Positions 34,866 through 46,923 of a stretch of 64,000 nt of DNA are shown here, piece after piece. The notes beneath the pieces were generated by a model. That model was given only the letters and a program-made list of their open reading frames with translations. It was not told the DNA's origin and made no database searches. Position numbers and translations under genes: made by a program. Numbering within the stretch: the first letter of the stretch is position 1; the number at the start of each line of letters is the position of its first letter. The DNA is from Pseudomonas sp. WS 5079 (GTDB lineage Bacteria > Pseudomonadota > Gammaproteobacteria > Pseudomonadales > Pseudomonadaceae), in the NCBI RefSeq assembly GCF_012985465.1, contig NZ_JAAQWN010000002.1, forward strand, positions 744,001 through 808,000. Direction: 5' to 3'.

Positions 34866-35192
34866 CTACTTCTCAGGCATCGGCATCGGAAACGGCATGA
34901 CATTGCTCATGCCCCGCGCTTCGCTGATCTTCGGCGTACCCAAGCGTTCGACTTCATCGATACGCACAATCGAATGCATCGGCACAAAACTGCGCACCAC
35001 GCCTTCGAACTGGGCCTTGAGCTTTTCCTCGCCCGGATCGACGACCAGTTGCGTGCGCTCGCCAAAGACGAACTCTTCCACTTCCAGGAAGCCCCACAGA
35101 TCACTTTGATAGATCTGCTTGGCGTACATTTCGAACACCTGGCCCTGGTTAAGGAAAATCACCTTGTAGATTGGAGCTTCACGTTTGGTCAT
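34866..35192 (-). CDS. DUF1820 family protein
   Basis: A 108-residue soluble protein. MTKREAPIYKVIFLNQGQVFEMYAKQ and SDLWGFLEVEEFVFGE mark DUF1820, and the C-terminus (MSNVMPFPMPMPEK) is Pro/Met-rich. ATG 35192 is chosen because the family starts there, though the preceding sequence (GCCCCCC) lacks any Shine-Dalgarno, which is odd. Located just upstream of and divergent from miaB, a position I recall for other Pseudomonas. Function is unknown. Confidence 0.82.
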   Translation of the reverse strand: MTKREAPIYKVIFLNQGQVFEMYAKQIYQSDLWGFLEVEEFVFGERTQLVVDPGEEKLKAQFEGVVRSFVPMHSIVRIDEVERLGTPKISEARGMSNVMPFPMPMPEK

Positions 35193-35286
35193 GGGGGGCG
35201 GGCAGCACATCGGCGGATATAAATGAGGGCGCGAACTATAGCATGGCACCCGATGCACAGTGCTAGGAACCAATGGGCATGCCCCC

Positions 35287-35292
35287 TATAAT
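35287..35292 (+). promoter_or_regulatory. Perfect -10 box upstream of miaB
   Basis: TATAAT is exact and lies 33 bp before the miaB start. The sequence 17 bp upstream (TAGGAA) is a poor -35. Confidence 0.5.
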
Positions 35293-35324
35293 GCGCGGTT
35301 CTTTACCACCAGTTGACGATTCCC

Positions 35325-36653
35325 ATGGCCAAGAAGCTTTACATCGAAACCCACGGTTGCCAGATGAACGAGTACGACAGCTCGCGCATGGTCGATCTGC
35401 TGGGTGAACATCAGGCCCTGGAAGTCACGGCTCGCGCCGAAGATGCCGACGTGATCCTGCTCAATACCTGCTCGATCCGCGAACGGGCCCAGGACCGGGT
35501 CTACTCGCAGCTGGGCCGTTGGCGCGAACTGAAACTGGCCAACCCGGACATGGTAATCGCCGTCGGCGGTTGCGTGGCCAGCCAGGAAGGCGCCGCCATT
35601 CGTGACCGCGCGCCCTACGTCGACGTGGTCTTCGGCCCGCAGACCCTGCACCGCCTGCCGGAAATGATCGACGCTGCGCGTATCACCAAGCTGCCGCAGG
35701 TGGACGTCTCGTTCCCGGAAATCGAAAAATTCGACCATTTGCCCGAACCACGCATCGACGGCCCCAGCGCCTATGTGTCGGTCATGGAAGGTTGCAGCAA
35801 GTACTGCACCTTCTGCGTGGTGCCTTATACCCGTGGCGAAGAAGTCAGCCGGCCGTTCGACGATGTGCTTGCAGAAATCATCCACCTGGCCGAAAACGGC
35901 GTGCGTGAAGTGACCCTGCTGGGGCAGAACGTCAACGGCTACCGCGGCCAGACCCACGATGGGCGCCTGGCGGACCTGGCCGAGCTGATTCGCGTGGTTG
36001 CGGCGGTAGATGGCATCGAGCGGATTCGCTACACCACCTCGCACCCGCTGGAGTTCTCCGACAGCCTGATCCAGGCCCACGCCGAAGTGCCGGAGCTGGT
36101 CAAGCACCTGCACTTGCCGGTGCAATCGGGTTCGGACCGTATCCTTTCGGCGATGAAGCGCAACCACACGGCGCTGGAATACAAGTCCAAGCTGCGCAAA
36201 CTGCGGGCCGCCGTGCCGGGCATCTGCATCAGCTCGGACTTTATCGTTGGGTTCCCCGGCGAGACCGAGAAAGACTTCCAGCAGACCATGAAGCTGATTG
36301 AAGACGTCGGTTTCGACTTCTCCTACTCCTTCGTCTACAGCCAGCGCCCCGGCACTCCGGCTGCCGACTTGGTCGACGAAACCCCGGAGGAGCTGAAAAA
36401 GGAGCGCCTGAACGCGCTGCAACATCGCCTCAACCAGCAAGGCTTCGAGATCAGCCGACAGATGGTCGGTTCGACCCAGCGTATCCTGGTCACCGATTAC
36501 TCGAAGAAAGACCCGGGCGAGTTGCAGGGGCGCACCGAGAACAACCGGATCGTCAACTTCCGCTGTGATAACCCGACACTGATCGGCCAGTTCGCCGACG
36601 TGCACATCGACGCGGCGCAACCGCACTCGCTGCGCGGCTCGCTGATCCAGTAA
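35325..36653 (+). CDS. miaB: tRNA-2-methylthio-N6-dimethylallyladenosine synthase
   Basis: A 442-residue radical-SAM methylthiotransferase. The UPF0004 domain starts [16 protein letters not shown] with cluster Cys, followed by NTCSIRE and GGCVASQ. The radical-SAM triad is in [16 protein letters not shown] (C-x3-C-x2-C). The C-terminal TRAM domain runs to SLRGSLIQ. It modifies A37 of tRNAs reading UNN codons. Start MAKKLYIE at 35325; an in-frame TTG at 35313 would add four residues. The next gene is phoH after 225 bp containing a REPIN. Confidence 0.95.
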   Translation: MAKKLYIETHGCQMNEYDSSRMVDLLGEHQALEVTARAEDADVILLNTCSIRERAQDRVYSQLGRWRELKLANPDMVIAVGGCVASQEGAAIRDRAPYVDVVFGPQTLHRLPEMIDAARITKLPQVDVSFPEIEKFDHLPEPRIDGPSAYVSVMEGCSKYCTFCVVPYTRGEEVSRPFDDVLAEIIHLAENGVREVTLLGQNVNGYRGQTHDGRLADLAELIRVVAAVDGIERIRYTTSHPLEFSDSLIQAHAEVPELVKHLHLPVQSGSDRILSAMKRNHTALEYKSKLRKLRAAVPGICISSDFIVGFPGETEKDFQQTMKLIEDVGFDFSYSFVYSQRPGTPAADLVDETPEELKKERLNALQHRLNQQGFEISRQMVGSTQRILVTDYSKKDPGELQGRTENNRIVNFRCDNPTLIGQFADVHIDAAQPHSLRGSLIQ

Positions 36654-36686
36654 CCCATCAATACTCCTGACTGGTGGAGATCTAAA

Positions 36687-36775
36687 TGTGGGAGCGGGCT
36701 TGCTCGCGATGGCAGTGGATCAGTGACAGATGCATTGACTGACACACCGCCTTCGCGAGCAAGCCCGCTCCCACA
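36687..36775. repeat. REPIN (inverted REP pair), GCGGGCTTGCTCGC type
   Basis: TGTGGGAGCGGGCTTGCTCGCGATGGC with an inverted arm GCGAGCAAGCCCGCTCCCACA. This sequence type differs from the GCTGGCTTGCCTGC type seen elsewhere in the window. Confidence 0.85.
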
Positions 36776-36878
36776 TGGGAACCGCGCAGCATTCCGATTA
36801 CTTAAGTGCTTTCGCACACTGGCAGCTGGCGTTATCCTCTATTTCACCTAAACAGCCAAAGGGCGGCTAAAAGCAACC

Positions 36879-37883
36879 TTGAACGCACCCATAGCAGAAC
36901 CCCATCGTTTCCTCCTCGAGCCGTTTGAGGCTCGTCGTTTCGCCAATCTGTGCGGACAGTTCGACGAGCACCTGCGCCTGATCGAACAACGCCTGAGCAT
37001 CGAGATCCGCAACCGCGGCAACCAGTTCGAGCTTATTGGTGAACCCCAGCACACCACGTCTGCAGAAAACCTGCTGCGTCGCCTCTACCGCGAGACCAAG
37101 GGTAGCGAGCTGTCGCCGGAAACGGTGCACCTGTACCTGCAGGAATCGGCCGTGGAAGACCTGGCCAACAACCCGGTGGCCGAAGCCAGCGTGGCGCTGC
37201 GTACCAAAAAAGGCATGATTCGCCCACGGGGCTTGAATCAGCAGAAGTACGTCAAGGAAATCCTCGGCAACGACATCAACTTCGGCATCGGCCCGGCCGG
37301 TACCGGCAAGACCTACCTGGCCGTGGCCTGTGCGGTAGACGCCCTGGAGCGCGAACAGGTGCGACGCATCCTGTTGGTGCGCCCGGCGGTGGAAGCGGGC
37401 GAGAAACTGGGCTTTCTGCCCGGCGACCTGGCCCAGAAGATCGACCCGTACCTGCGCCCGCTGTACGACGCACTGTATGAAATGCTCGGCTTCGAATACG
37501 TGGCCAAGCTGATCGAGCGCCAGGTGATCGAGATCGCCCCGCTGGCCTATATGCGCGGCCGCACGTTGAACAACAGCTTCATCATCCTCGACGAAAGCCA
37601 GAACACCACGGTCGAACAGATGAAGATGTTCCTGACGCGCATCGGTTTCGGCTCCACGGCCGTGATCACCGGCGATATCACCCAGGTCGACCTGCCCAAG
37701 GGCACCAAGTCGGGCCTGGGCCAGGTAATCGAGGTGCTCAAGGACGTGCCGGGAATCAGCTTTACCCACTTCATGCCCAAGGACGTGGTGCGTCATCCGT
37801 TGGTACAGCGCATTGTCGAGGCCTACGAGCGTTTCGAACACCGCGACGACGGCCTGTCGAAGGACAACCGCCGCGATGCTTGA
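36879..37883 (+). CDS. PhoH family ATPase
   Basis: A 334-residue PhoH-type protein. The N-terminal RNA-binding-like part includes [19 protein letters not shown] and [10 protein letters not shown]. The P-loop is [13 protein letters not shown] (about 137-149), and Walker B is [27 protein letters not shown] is also typical. It is related to the PhoH/YbeZ protein that acts with YbeY in RNA quality control. The best start is TTG 36879 (reads [10 protein letters not shown]); no ATG is available near it. The 3' end overlaps the ybeY start by 8 bp, so the two are translationally coupled. Confidence 0.9.
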   Translation: MNAPIAEPHRFLLEPFEARRFANLCGQFDEHLRLIEQRLSIEIRNRGNQFELIGEPQHTTSAENLLRRLYRETKGSELSPETVHLYLQESAVEDLANNPVAEASVALRTKKGMIRPRGLNQQKYVKEILGNDINFGIGPAGTGKTYLAVACAVDALEREQVRRILLVRPAVEAGEKLGFLPGDLAQKIDPYLRPLYDALYEMLGFEYVAKLIERQVIEIAPLAYMRGRTLNNSFIILDESQNTTVEQMKMFLTRIGFGSTAVITGDITQVDLPKGTKSGLGQVIEVLKDVPGISFTHFMPKDVVRHPLVQRIVEAYERFEHRDDGLSKDNRRDA

Positions 37884-38334
37884 GCTTGACCTGCAACTGG
37901 CCACCGAAGCGCCAGCCCCCAGCGAAGCGCAGTTCCACCAATGGTGCGCACTGGCCCTGCGCCAGCGCAGCGCTGACTCGGAACTGACCATCCGTCTGGT
38001 GGACGAACCTGAAGGCCGCGAGCTGAATCACACCTGGCGCCAGAAAGACTACGCAACCAATGTGCTGTCGTTCCCCGCCGATGTACCGGACGAACTGCTG
38101 GATATCCCGCTGCTGGGTGACCTGGTGATCTGCGTCGCCGTGGTGGAGCGCGAGGCGCAAGAACAAGGCAAGGCCCTTGAGGCCCACTGGGCCCATTTGG
38201 TCATGCACGGCTGCTTGCATCTGTTGGGCTACGACCATATAGATGATGAAGAAGCCGAAGAAATGGAAGCACTGGAACGAACGTTGCTTGCAGAGTTGGG
38301 TCATCCTGACCCCTATGCAGACGACGAACACTAA
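37876..38334 (+). CDS. ybeY: Endoribonuclease YbeY
   Basis: A 152-residue zinc endoribonuclease for rRNA maturation and ribosome quality control. The zinc site [11 protein letters not shown] (His-x3-His-x5-His) is intact, followed by [25 protein letters not shown] near the centre is the characteristic substrate-site block. ATG 37876 lies inside the end of phoH; the longer frame upstream has no family similarity. Follows phoH and precedes corC, the usual gammaproteobacterial order. Confidence 0.93.
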   Translation: MLELDLQLATEAPAPSEAQFHQWCALALRQRSADSELTIRLVDEPEGRELNHTWRQKDYATNVLSFPADVPDELLDIPLLGDLVICVAVVEREAQEQGKALEAHWAHLVMHGCLHLLGYDHIDDEEAEEMEALERTLLAELGHPDPYADDEH

Positions 38335-38376
38335 TCGACACTCAACTGAAACAATCAAGGATTTAGAGTAATCGCT

Positions 38377-39216
38377 ATGAGCGAAGACCGATCGAGCAAC
38401 GGGCAAAAGTCATGGCTGGGTAAACTGACCCAGGCTTTTGCCCACGAGCCGAAAAACCGCCAGGAGCTGCTGGAGCTGCTGCGCGAGGCCCATCAGAACA
38501 AGTTGCTGGACAGCGAAGCGCTGGCCATCGTCGAAGGCGCCATCCAGGTGGCTGACCTGCAAGTTAGGGACATCATGGTCCCGCGTTCGCAGATGATCAG
38601 CATCAAGGCGACCCAGACCCCACGGGAATTCCTCCCGGCCGTGATCGACTCGGCGCACTCGCGCTACCCGGTGATCGGCGAAAGCCATGACGACGTCATG
38701 GGTGTCCTGCTGGCCAAGGACCTGCTGCCGTTGATCCTCAAGGAGAACGGCGACAGCTTCAACATCAAGGACCTGCTGCGTCCTGCGACCTTCGTGCCTG
38801 AATCCAAGCGCCTGAATGTGCTGCTGCGCGAGTTTCGCGCCAACCACAATCACATGGCCATCGTCATTGACGAATACGGCGGCGTCGCGGGCCTGGTGAC
38901 CATCGAAGACGTGCTGGAACAGATCGTCGGCGATATCGAAGACGAACACGACGTCGAAGAAGACAGCTACATCAAGCCGCTGCCCAGCGGTGATTTCCTG
39001 GTCAAGGCGCTGACGCCGATCGAGAACTTCAACGAGTTCTTCGACAGCGGGTTCTCCGACGATGAATTCGACACCGTCGGCGGCCTGGTGATGAGTGCGT
39101 TTGGCCATCTGCCCAAGCGTAACGAAACCACCGAGATCGGCGCCTATCGCTTCCGCATCCTCAATGCCGATAGCCGTCGCATCCACCTGATCCGCCTGAC
39201 ACCTATTGCCCGCTAA
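38377..39216 (+). CDS. corC: HlyC/CorC-family CBS-domain transporter-associated protein
   Basis: A 279-residue protein. The N-terminal helical region (HEPKNRQELLELLREAHQNKLLD) is followed by two CBS domains, one starting VRDIMVPRSQMISIKATQ, the second around DLLRPATFVPESKRLNVLLREF with the IVIDEYGGVAGLVTIEDVLEQIVGDIEDE motif. A C-terminal CorC_HlyC domain follows. No DUF21 membrane domain is present, so it is the soluble CorC form linked to Mg/Co efflux and envelope stress. It precedes lnt by 8 bp. Confidence 0.92.
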   Translation: MSEDRSSNGQKSWLGKLTQAFAHEPKNRQELLELLREAHQNKLLDSEALAIVEGAIQVADLQVRDIMVPRSQMISIKATQTPREFLPAVIDSAHSRYPVIGESHDDVMGVLLAKDLLPLILKENGDSFNIKDLLRPATFVPESKRLNVLLREFRANHNHMAIVIDEYGGVAGLVTIEDVLEQIVGDIEDEHDVEEDSYIKPLPSGDFLVKALTPIENFNEFFDSGFSDDEFDTVGGLVMSAFGHLPKRNETTEIGAYRFRILNADSRRIHLIRLTPIAR

Positions 39217-39224
39217 GGACTGAT

Positions 39225-40748
39225 ATGCGCCGTCTCACCGCACCCGGCTGGCCCGGTAACCTGCTGGCCGTGGTGGCCGGTGCTATCACCACCCTGGCGC
39301 TGGCGCCGTTCGATATCTGGCCGCTGGCACTGGTGGCGGTCGGGGTGTTCTATGCCGGAATGCGCCAACTGACACCACGCCAGGCCTTCGGGCGTGGCTG
39401 GTGCTTCGGTTTTGGCCTGTTTGGCGCGGGCACCAGCTGGATTTATTACAGCATCCACCACTTTGGTGGCGCTTCGGTGTTGCTGGCCGGGCTGTTGATG
39501 CTCGCCTTTACCGCCGCGATCGCGCTGTTCTTTGCCCTGCCTGCCTGGCTCTGGGCCCGCTGGCTGCGCCGTAACGAAGCGCCGCTGGCCGATGCCCTGG
39601 CGTTTGCCGCGCTGTGGGTGGGCCAGGAAGCATTTCGCGGCTGGTTCCTCACCGGCTTTCCCTGGCTGTACTCCGGTTATAGCCAGCTCGACGGCCCGCT
39701 GGCCGGGCTCGCGCCGCTGGGCGGGGTGTGGCTGATTTCGTTTGCCCTGGCCTTGAGCGCGGCGCTGATCGTCAACCTGCCGCGTTTGCTGGCGGCCAGG
39801 CGCAACGCGTTCATCGCCACGGGCCTGGTGCTGCTGGTTGCGCCCTGGGCGATTGGCCTGGCGCTCAAGCACCACGCCTGGACCAGCCCTGCCGGTGAAC
39901 CGCTGACCGTCGCGGCGATCCAGGGCAATGTCGAGCAGAGCATGAAGTGGGACCCGGCGCAGCTCAATGAGCAACTGGCGCTGTACCGCGACATGAGTTT
40001 TGCCTCCAAGCGCGTGGACCTGCTGATCTGGCCGGAAACCGCCGTGCCGGTGCTCAAGGAGTCCGTCGAGGGCTACCTGGCAATGATGGGCAAGTTCGCC
40101 GCCGACCGGGATGCGGCGATGATCACCGGCGTGCCAATCCGCCAGGAAGTACGCCACGAAAAGCGCTACTTCAATGGCATCACCGTGGTTGGCCAGGGTG
40201 ATGGCACCTATTTGAAGCAGAAACTGGTGCCCTTTGGCGAGTACGTGCCGCTGCAGGATGTGCTGCGCGGCCTGATTGCGTTCTTCGACCTGCCGATGTC
40301 GGACTTTGCCCGAGGGCCTGAGGACCAGGCCATGCTGCAAGCCAAGGGTTATCAGATCGCGCCGTATATCTGCTACGAAGTGGTCTATCCGGAGTTTGCC
40401 GCCGGCCTCGCCGCCCGCAGCGACTTGTTGCTGACCATCAGCAATGACACCTGGTTCGGCACCTCCATCGGCCCCTTGCAACACCTGCAAATGGCCCAGA
40501 TGCGCGCCCTGGAAGCCGGCCGCTGGATGATTCGCGCGACCAACAACGGCGTGACCGGCCTGATCAACCCATTCGGGCAGATCACCGAGCAGATCCCGCA
40601 GTTCGAACGCGGCATTCTCTACGGCGAGGTCGTACCGATGCACAACCTGACGCCGTACCTGCAATGGCGTTCGTGGCCGCTGATCATCCTGTGCCTGGGG
40701 CTGTTTGGCTGGGCGCTGCTGGCCGGGCGCATGGCCAAGACCGTCTGA
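39225..40748 (+). CDS. lnt: Apolipoprotein N-acyltransferase
   Basis: A 507-residue integral membrane enzyme that adds the third acyl chain to lipoproteins. About eight N-terminal/C-terminal helices frame a nitrilase-like domain. Its catalytic Glu is in LIWPETAVPV, Lys in LVPFGEYVP region (QKLVPFGEY), and Cys in YICYEVVYPE. NDTWFGTSIGP and ATNNGVTGLINPFG are typical. Co-transcribed with corC, as in many gammaproteobacteria. Confidence 0.94.
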   Translation: MRRLTAPGWPGNLLAVVAGAITTLALAPFDIWPLALVAVGVFYAGMRQLTPRQAFGRGWCFGFGLFGAGTSWIYYSIHHFGGASVLLAGLLMLAFTAAIALFFALPAWLWARWLRRNEAPLADALAFAALWVGQEAFRGWFLTGFPWLYSGYSQLDGPLAGLAPLGGVWLISFALALSAALIVNLPRLLAARRNAFIATGLVLLVAPWAIGLALKHHAWTSPAGEPLTVAAIQGNVEQSMKWDPAQLNEQLALYRDMSFASKRVDLLIWPETAVPVLKESVEGYLAMMGKFAADRDAAMITGVPIRQEVRHEKRYFNGITVVGQGDGTYLKQKLVPFGEYVPLQDVLRGLIAFFDLPMSDFARGPEDQAMLQAKGYQIAPYICYEVVYPEFAAGLAARSDLLLTISNDTWFGTSIGPLQHLQMAQMRALEAGRWMIRATNNGVTGLINPFGQITEQIPQFERGILYGEVVPMHNLTPYLQWRSWPLIILCLGLFGWALLAGRMAKTV

Positions 40749-40766
40749 CAGACATACAAGACCCAA

Positions 40767-40856
40767 TGTGGGAGCGGGCTTGCCCGCGATGGCGGTATAT
40801 CAGTCAGCATTTTTAGTGACCGACCCACCTCCATCGCGGGCAAGCCCGCTCCCACA
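40767..40856. repeat. REPIN (inverted REP pair), GCGGGCTTGCCCGC type
   Basis: TGTGGGAGCGGGCTTGCCCGCGATGGCGG with an inverted arm CATCGCGGGCAAGCCCGCTCCCACA. The two arms are identical over the core. Confidence 0.88.
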
Positions 40857-40882
40857 CAAGCCCCACATTTTGATTTGCGCCA

Positions 40883-41644
40883 TCAACGATAGAACAGCCG
40901 GTAACCTACCTGCCCCACCGCCTCATTGATCAACTGCCCGCTCTGCCAGATCGACTTGAACTCCGGCATCCAGCCGCCCAGCGGCCGGGCATTGTCCACT
41001 CCCAGGAAGCCGACCGGCGCCGGCACCACGGTAAAGCCGGCCTTCTCGAAGCTCCACACTGAACGCGGCATATGCCAGGCCTGGGTCACGACTACCACGC
41101 GCTTGACGCCCTGGGGCAACAGGATCTCGGCGCTCATCTGCGCATTTTCCCAGGTGGTGCGGCTGCGCTCTTCCTTCCAGCGTACGGCCACACCAAAGTC
41201 TTGCTGCATCGACACCGCCATCAACTCTGCCTCGCTGGGCGGCGTGCCATAGTGCAGGCCGCCGGTGGTCAGCACCGGCAAGCCCGAGGCCTTGGCCAAT
41301 CGCGCCGCGTAGCGCTGACGCTCCAGGCCCACACCAGTCGGCTGATCAGCGCCCCAGGCCGGGTCACCGCGCTCGCGGCCCGAGCCCAGCACCACAATGG
41401 CATCGGCCCGTTGTGCCAGGCTGGCCCAGTCGTCCAGGGCCAATGGCGACTCGGTTTCCAGGGCACGCGCGCCCCACTCCACCATCACCGGCAGGCTGAT
41501 GAGCCACATCCCGCCAAACCCCAGGGCAAAGCACACGCCAGCCAAGCGTGGGCGGGTGCGGCGAAACCACCAGGCAAGGGCCAGCAGCAGCAAGAGAATG
41601 CCGGGCGGCAGCAATAATTGTTTGATGAAATAACGAATAGGCAT
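40883..41644 (-). CDS. YdcF/ElyC-family membrane protein (DUF218)
   Basis: A 253-residue protein with two N-terminal membrane helices (IRYFIKQLLLPPGILLLLLALAWWF and LAGVCFALGFGGMWLISLPV) and a DUF218 domain: ADAIVVLGSGRERG, TGVGLERQRYAARLA, LTTGGLHYG, TWENAQMSAEILLP and VVVTQAWHMPRSVWSFEKAGF. E. coli ElyC and YdcF belong here, and ElyC affects peptidoglycan precursor handling. Function in Pseudomonas is not settled. It is transcribed away from the leuS side and follows lnt in convergent orientation. Confidence 0.85.
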   Translation of the reverse strand: MPIRYFIKQLLLPPGILLLLLALAWWFRRTRPRLAGVCFALGFGGMWLISLPVMVEWGARALETESPLALDDWASLAQRADAIVVLGSGRERGDPAWGADQPTGVGLERQRYAARLAKASGLPVLTTGGLHYGTPPSEAELMAVSMQQDFGVAVRWKEERSRTTWENAQMSAEILLPQGVKRVVVVTQAWHMPRSVWSFEKAGFTVVPAPVGFLGVDNARPLGGWMPEFKSIWQSGQLINEAVGQVGYRLFYR

Positions 41645-41728
41645 CGAGCATCTCCAAAGATGCCCGAAGCCTAAGGTGTAACGGGGTTTAGCGACAATCT
41701 TTACCAGCGGCGGATAACGCTGAGCAGG

Positions 41729-42046
41729 TTACTTGAATCGTACAGACCGCAGCTTTTCCGGGCCGCGGCCGGCCGACAAGTCCTTGAGCCATACCACCTT
41801 GGACGATCGCACCGCCTCCCTGGCTGGCACAGGAGCCACCCATTGCGGGATTGGGCGCGCGTTCAAGTCCAGGTAGGCCTTGATCACTTCAAACTCTGCA
41901 GGGCTCAAGCCTCGCAGTTCCAGCTCATCGGGCCGTTCGTCACGCAATCGGCCCGCGGTTCTTGCTGCGTCCAGTGCTCGACCCAAGCGGTCGATCAGTC
42001 CTTCATACACTTCCGGTTTCGTTCTCATTCGCTGCGAATCAACCAT
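41729..42046 (-). CDS. Small protein of unknown function
   Basis: A 105-residue protein that I do not recognise. It starts at ATG 42046 with a strong GAGGTGAGGGG just upstream; a second in-frame Met is at 42028. The N-terminal half (YEGLIDRLGRALDAARTAGRL) is a probable amphipathic helix. The middle reads RGLSPAEFEVIKAYLDLNARPIPQW and the end is basic (GRGPEKLRSVRFK). There is no signal peptide or membrane helix. It is divergent from leuS. The strong ribosome site and helical pattern make it a credible gene. Confidence 0.7.
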   Translation of the reverse strand: MVDSQRMRTKPEVYEGLIDRLGRALDAARTAGRLRDERPDELELRGLSPAEFEVIKAYLDLNARPIPQWVAPVPAREAVRSSKVVWLKDLSAGRGPEKLRSVRFK

Positions 42047-42068
42047 CCCCTCACCTCATTAAAGATAA

Positions 42069-44915
<2,847 letters not shown>

Positions 44916-44923
44916 TCGGATCG

Positions 44924-44949
44924 GGCGCCAGGGCAAGAGCCCCGGCGCC
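44924..44949 (+). other. Intercistronic hairpin between leuS and lptE
   Basis: GGCGCC-A-GGGC, loop AAGA, GCCC-C-GGCGCC: 10 pairs with one A/C mismatch. There is no T-run, so it is more likely a processing or stability hairpin than a terminator. Confidence 0.45.
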
Positions 44950-45005
44950 GAACAAAACCTCCAGGGCCTCGATAAGGCCCACATGGTTTCAAGGGGAGCA
45001 ACAAA

Positions 45006-45611
45006 ATGATCAAACGCAACCTGCTGGTTATGGGCCTTGCCGTACTGCTGAGCGCTTGCGGCTTCCAGCTGCGCGGCACTGGCACCACGGAACTGGCGAT
45101 CAAGGAACTGGATGTCAGCGCGCGCAACGCCTATGGCGAAACCGTGACCCAGCTGCGCCAAACCCTGGAAAACAGCGGCGTCAAAGTCTATAACGGTGCG
45201 GCTTACAAGCTGGTACTGATCGACGAGAAAGAGACCCAGCGTAACCTCAGCTACGCCAGTGCCGGCCGGTCTTCGGATATCGAGTTGAGTAGCGTGCTCA
45301 TGTTCCAGATCCAGGGCCACGACCAATTGCCGCTGATCAGCGACAAGCTGCAAGTGCAGAAAGTCGTGACGCATGACGGCAACAACCTGGTGGGCTCCGA
45401 CACTGAGGTCAATCAGGTGCGCAATGAAATGCGCCGTGACCTGGTCCAGCGTATGGTCCTGCGCCTGCAAATGATCAGCCCGGCCCAGCTCGACGCTCTG
45501 CAACAGACTGCCGACGCCAAGGCCAAGGCAGATGCCGAGGCGCTGAAAGCCGCGCAGGACTACGAAAACAGCATTCCCAAGCAATCGCCTGTTGAAGTTC
45601 CTGCCGAGTAA
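45006..45611 (+). CDS. lptE: LPS-assembly lipoprotein LptE
   Basis: A 201-residue outer-membrane lipoprotein that plugs LptD for LPS export. Lipobox LSAC (Cys18) is followed at once by GFQLRGTG, the LptE signature. The fold segment ELAIKELDVSARNAYGETV and the C-terminal helix (QQTADAKAKADAEALKAAQDYEN) extend the usual domain with an Ala/Lys/Asp-rich tail. GGGGAG lies 5-10 bases before the ATG. Expression with leuS and holA is conserved. Confidence 0.92.
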   Translation: MIKRNLLVMGLAVLLSACGFQLRGTGTTELAIKELDVSARNAYGETVTQLRQTLENSGVKVYNGAAYKLVLIDEKETQRNLSYASAGRSSDIELSSVLMFQIQGHDQLPLISDKLQVQKVVTHDGNNLVGSDTEVNQVRNEMRRDLVQRMVLRLQMISPAQLDALQQTADAKAKADAEALKAAQDYENSIPKQSPVEVPAE

Positions 45612-45617
45612 ACCAGG

Positions 45618-45638
45618 CGGGGCGCGTCATGCGCCCCG
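45618..45638 (+). other. Hairpin between lptE and holA
   Basis: CGGGGCGC (45618-45625), loop GTCAT, GCGCCCCG (45631-45638): 8 perfect GC-rich pairs ending 12 bp before the holA ATG. It lacks a T-run and may limit holA translation or mark a processing site. Confidence 0.5.
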
Positions 45639-45650
45639 TCCATCCAGCCT

Positions 45651-46688
45651 ATGAAACTCGCCCCCGCCCAACTCGCCAAACACCTGCAAGGCAACCTCGC
45701 GCCTGTGTACATCGTCAGTGGCGATGATCCGCTGTTGTGCCAGGAAGCTGCCGACACCATCCGCCAGGCTGCGCGCCAGCAAGGCTTTGATGAACGCCAG
45801 GTGTTCAGCGCCGATGCCAGCTTCGACTGGGGCACCCTGCTCCAGGCCGGGGCGAGCATGTCGCTGTTTGCCGAAAAACGCCTGCTGGAGCTGCGCCTGC
45901 CCTCGGGCAAGCCCGGCGACAAAGGCGCGGCGGCCCTGATGGAATATTGCGCCCGCCCCGCCGAGGACACGCTGTTGCTGATCAGCCTGCCCAAGCTCGA
46001 TGGCAGTGCGCAGAAGACCAAATGGGGTAAGGCCCTGGTGGAAGGGGCGCAAACCCAGTTCATCCAGATCTGGCCAGTCGACAGCAATCAGTTGCCACAA
46101 TGGATTCGCCAACGCCTGTCCCAAGCCGGGTTGTCTGCCAGCCAGGACGCGGTCGAGTTGATCGCCGCCCGGGTTGAAGGCAACTTGCTGGCCGCCGCCC
46201 AGGAAATCGAAAAGCTCAAGCTGATGGCCGAAGGTGGCCAGATCACCGTCGAGACAGTGCAAGGCGCGGTGGCCGACAGCGCGCGTTTTGACGTGTTCGG
46301 GCTGGTGGATGCGATCCTCAATGGCGACGCGGCCCATGCCTTGCGCATGCTCGAAGGGCTGCGCGGTGAAGGGGTCGAGCCGCCGGTGATTCTCTGGGCT
46401 CTGGCGCGGGAGTTGCGCTTGCTGGCCAATATCGCCCTGCAATACAGCCAGGGTACGCCGCTGGACAAGGCTTTCAGCCAAGCCCGCCCGCCGGTATGGG
46501 ACAAGCGCAAGCCCCTGATGAGCAAGGCCCTGCAACGGCACTCGGCGCAACGCTGGGCGCAACTGTTGCTCGAAGCCCAGCGCATCGATGCGCAGATCAA
46601 GGGCCAGGCGGCTGGGTCGCCGTGGATGAGCTTGAGCCGTTTGTCGCTGCTGATGTCCGGCCAGCGCCTGGCACTGCCAGCCGAATAG
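45651..46688 (+). CDS. holA: DNA polymerase III delta subunit
   Basis: A 345-residue clamp-loader subunit. The N-terminal AAA+-like domain opens MKLAPAQLAKHLQGNLAPVYIVSGDDPLL; AGASMSLFAEKRLLELRLP and LEGNLLAAAQEIEKLKLM regions match family blocks, and the C-terminal collar domain ends MSLSRLSLLMSGQRL. It opens the beta clamp with gamma/tau and delta-prime. The ATG follows a strong hairpin after lptE. Confidence 0.93.
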   Translation: MKLAPAQLAKHLQGNLAPVYIVSGDDPLLCQEAADTIRQAARQQGFDERQVFSADASFDWGTLLQAGASMSLFAEKRLLELRLPSGKPGDKGAAALMEYCARPAEDTLLLISLPKLDGSAQKTKWGKALVEGAQTQFIQIWPVDSNQLPQWIRQRLSQAGLSASQDAVELIAARVEGNLLAAAQEIEKLKLMAEGGQITVETVQGAVADSARFDVFGLVDAILNGDAAHALRMLEGLRGEGVEPPVILWALARELRLLANIALQYSQGTPLDKAFSQARPPVWDKRKPLMSKALQRHSAQRWAQLLLEAQRIDAQIKGQAAGSPWMSLSRLSLLMSGQRLALPAE

Positions 46689-46716
46689 CACGCTCGCCCA
46701 AACACCACAAATCCAA

Positions 46717-46803
46717 TGTAGGAGCTGGCTTGCCAGCGATGGCATCACCACGGTGTGACTGACATACCGAGGTGCTTGCATCGCTGGCAAGCCAGCTCCT
46801 ACA
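46717..46803. repeat. REPIN (inverted REP pair)
   Basis: TGTAGGAGCTGGCTTGCCAGCGATGGC and an inverted arm GCATCGCTGGCAAGCCAGCTCCTACA; core variant GCCAGC. Confidence 0.85.
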
Positions 46804-46923
46804 GGTTTGATCGTCGCCGTATTCAGGTCTTTGATATTTCCTACATCGCGCCGGGCTGGACAGCAGCCAAACTTCGGCAGATGATTCGCACCGCATCACC
46901 CACCCCATCGGAGAGTCCCGATC

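Noticed and set aside
35286..36626. 446-codon open frame antisense to miaB
   Set aside because: A frame-shadow of MiaB, which has intact radical-SAM motifs.
39213..40766. 517-codon open frame antisense to lnt
   Set aside because: The + strand gene has all catalytic residues of Lnt; the antisense product is repetitive Gln/Gly/Arg.
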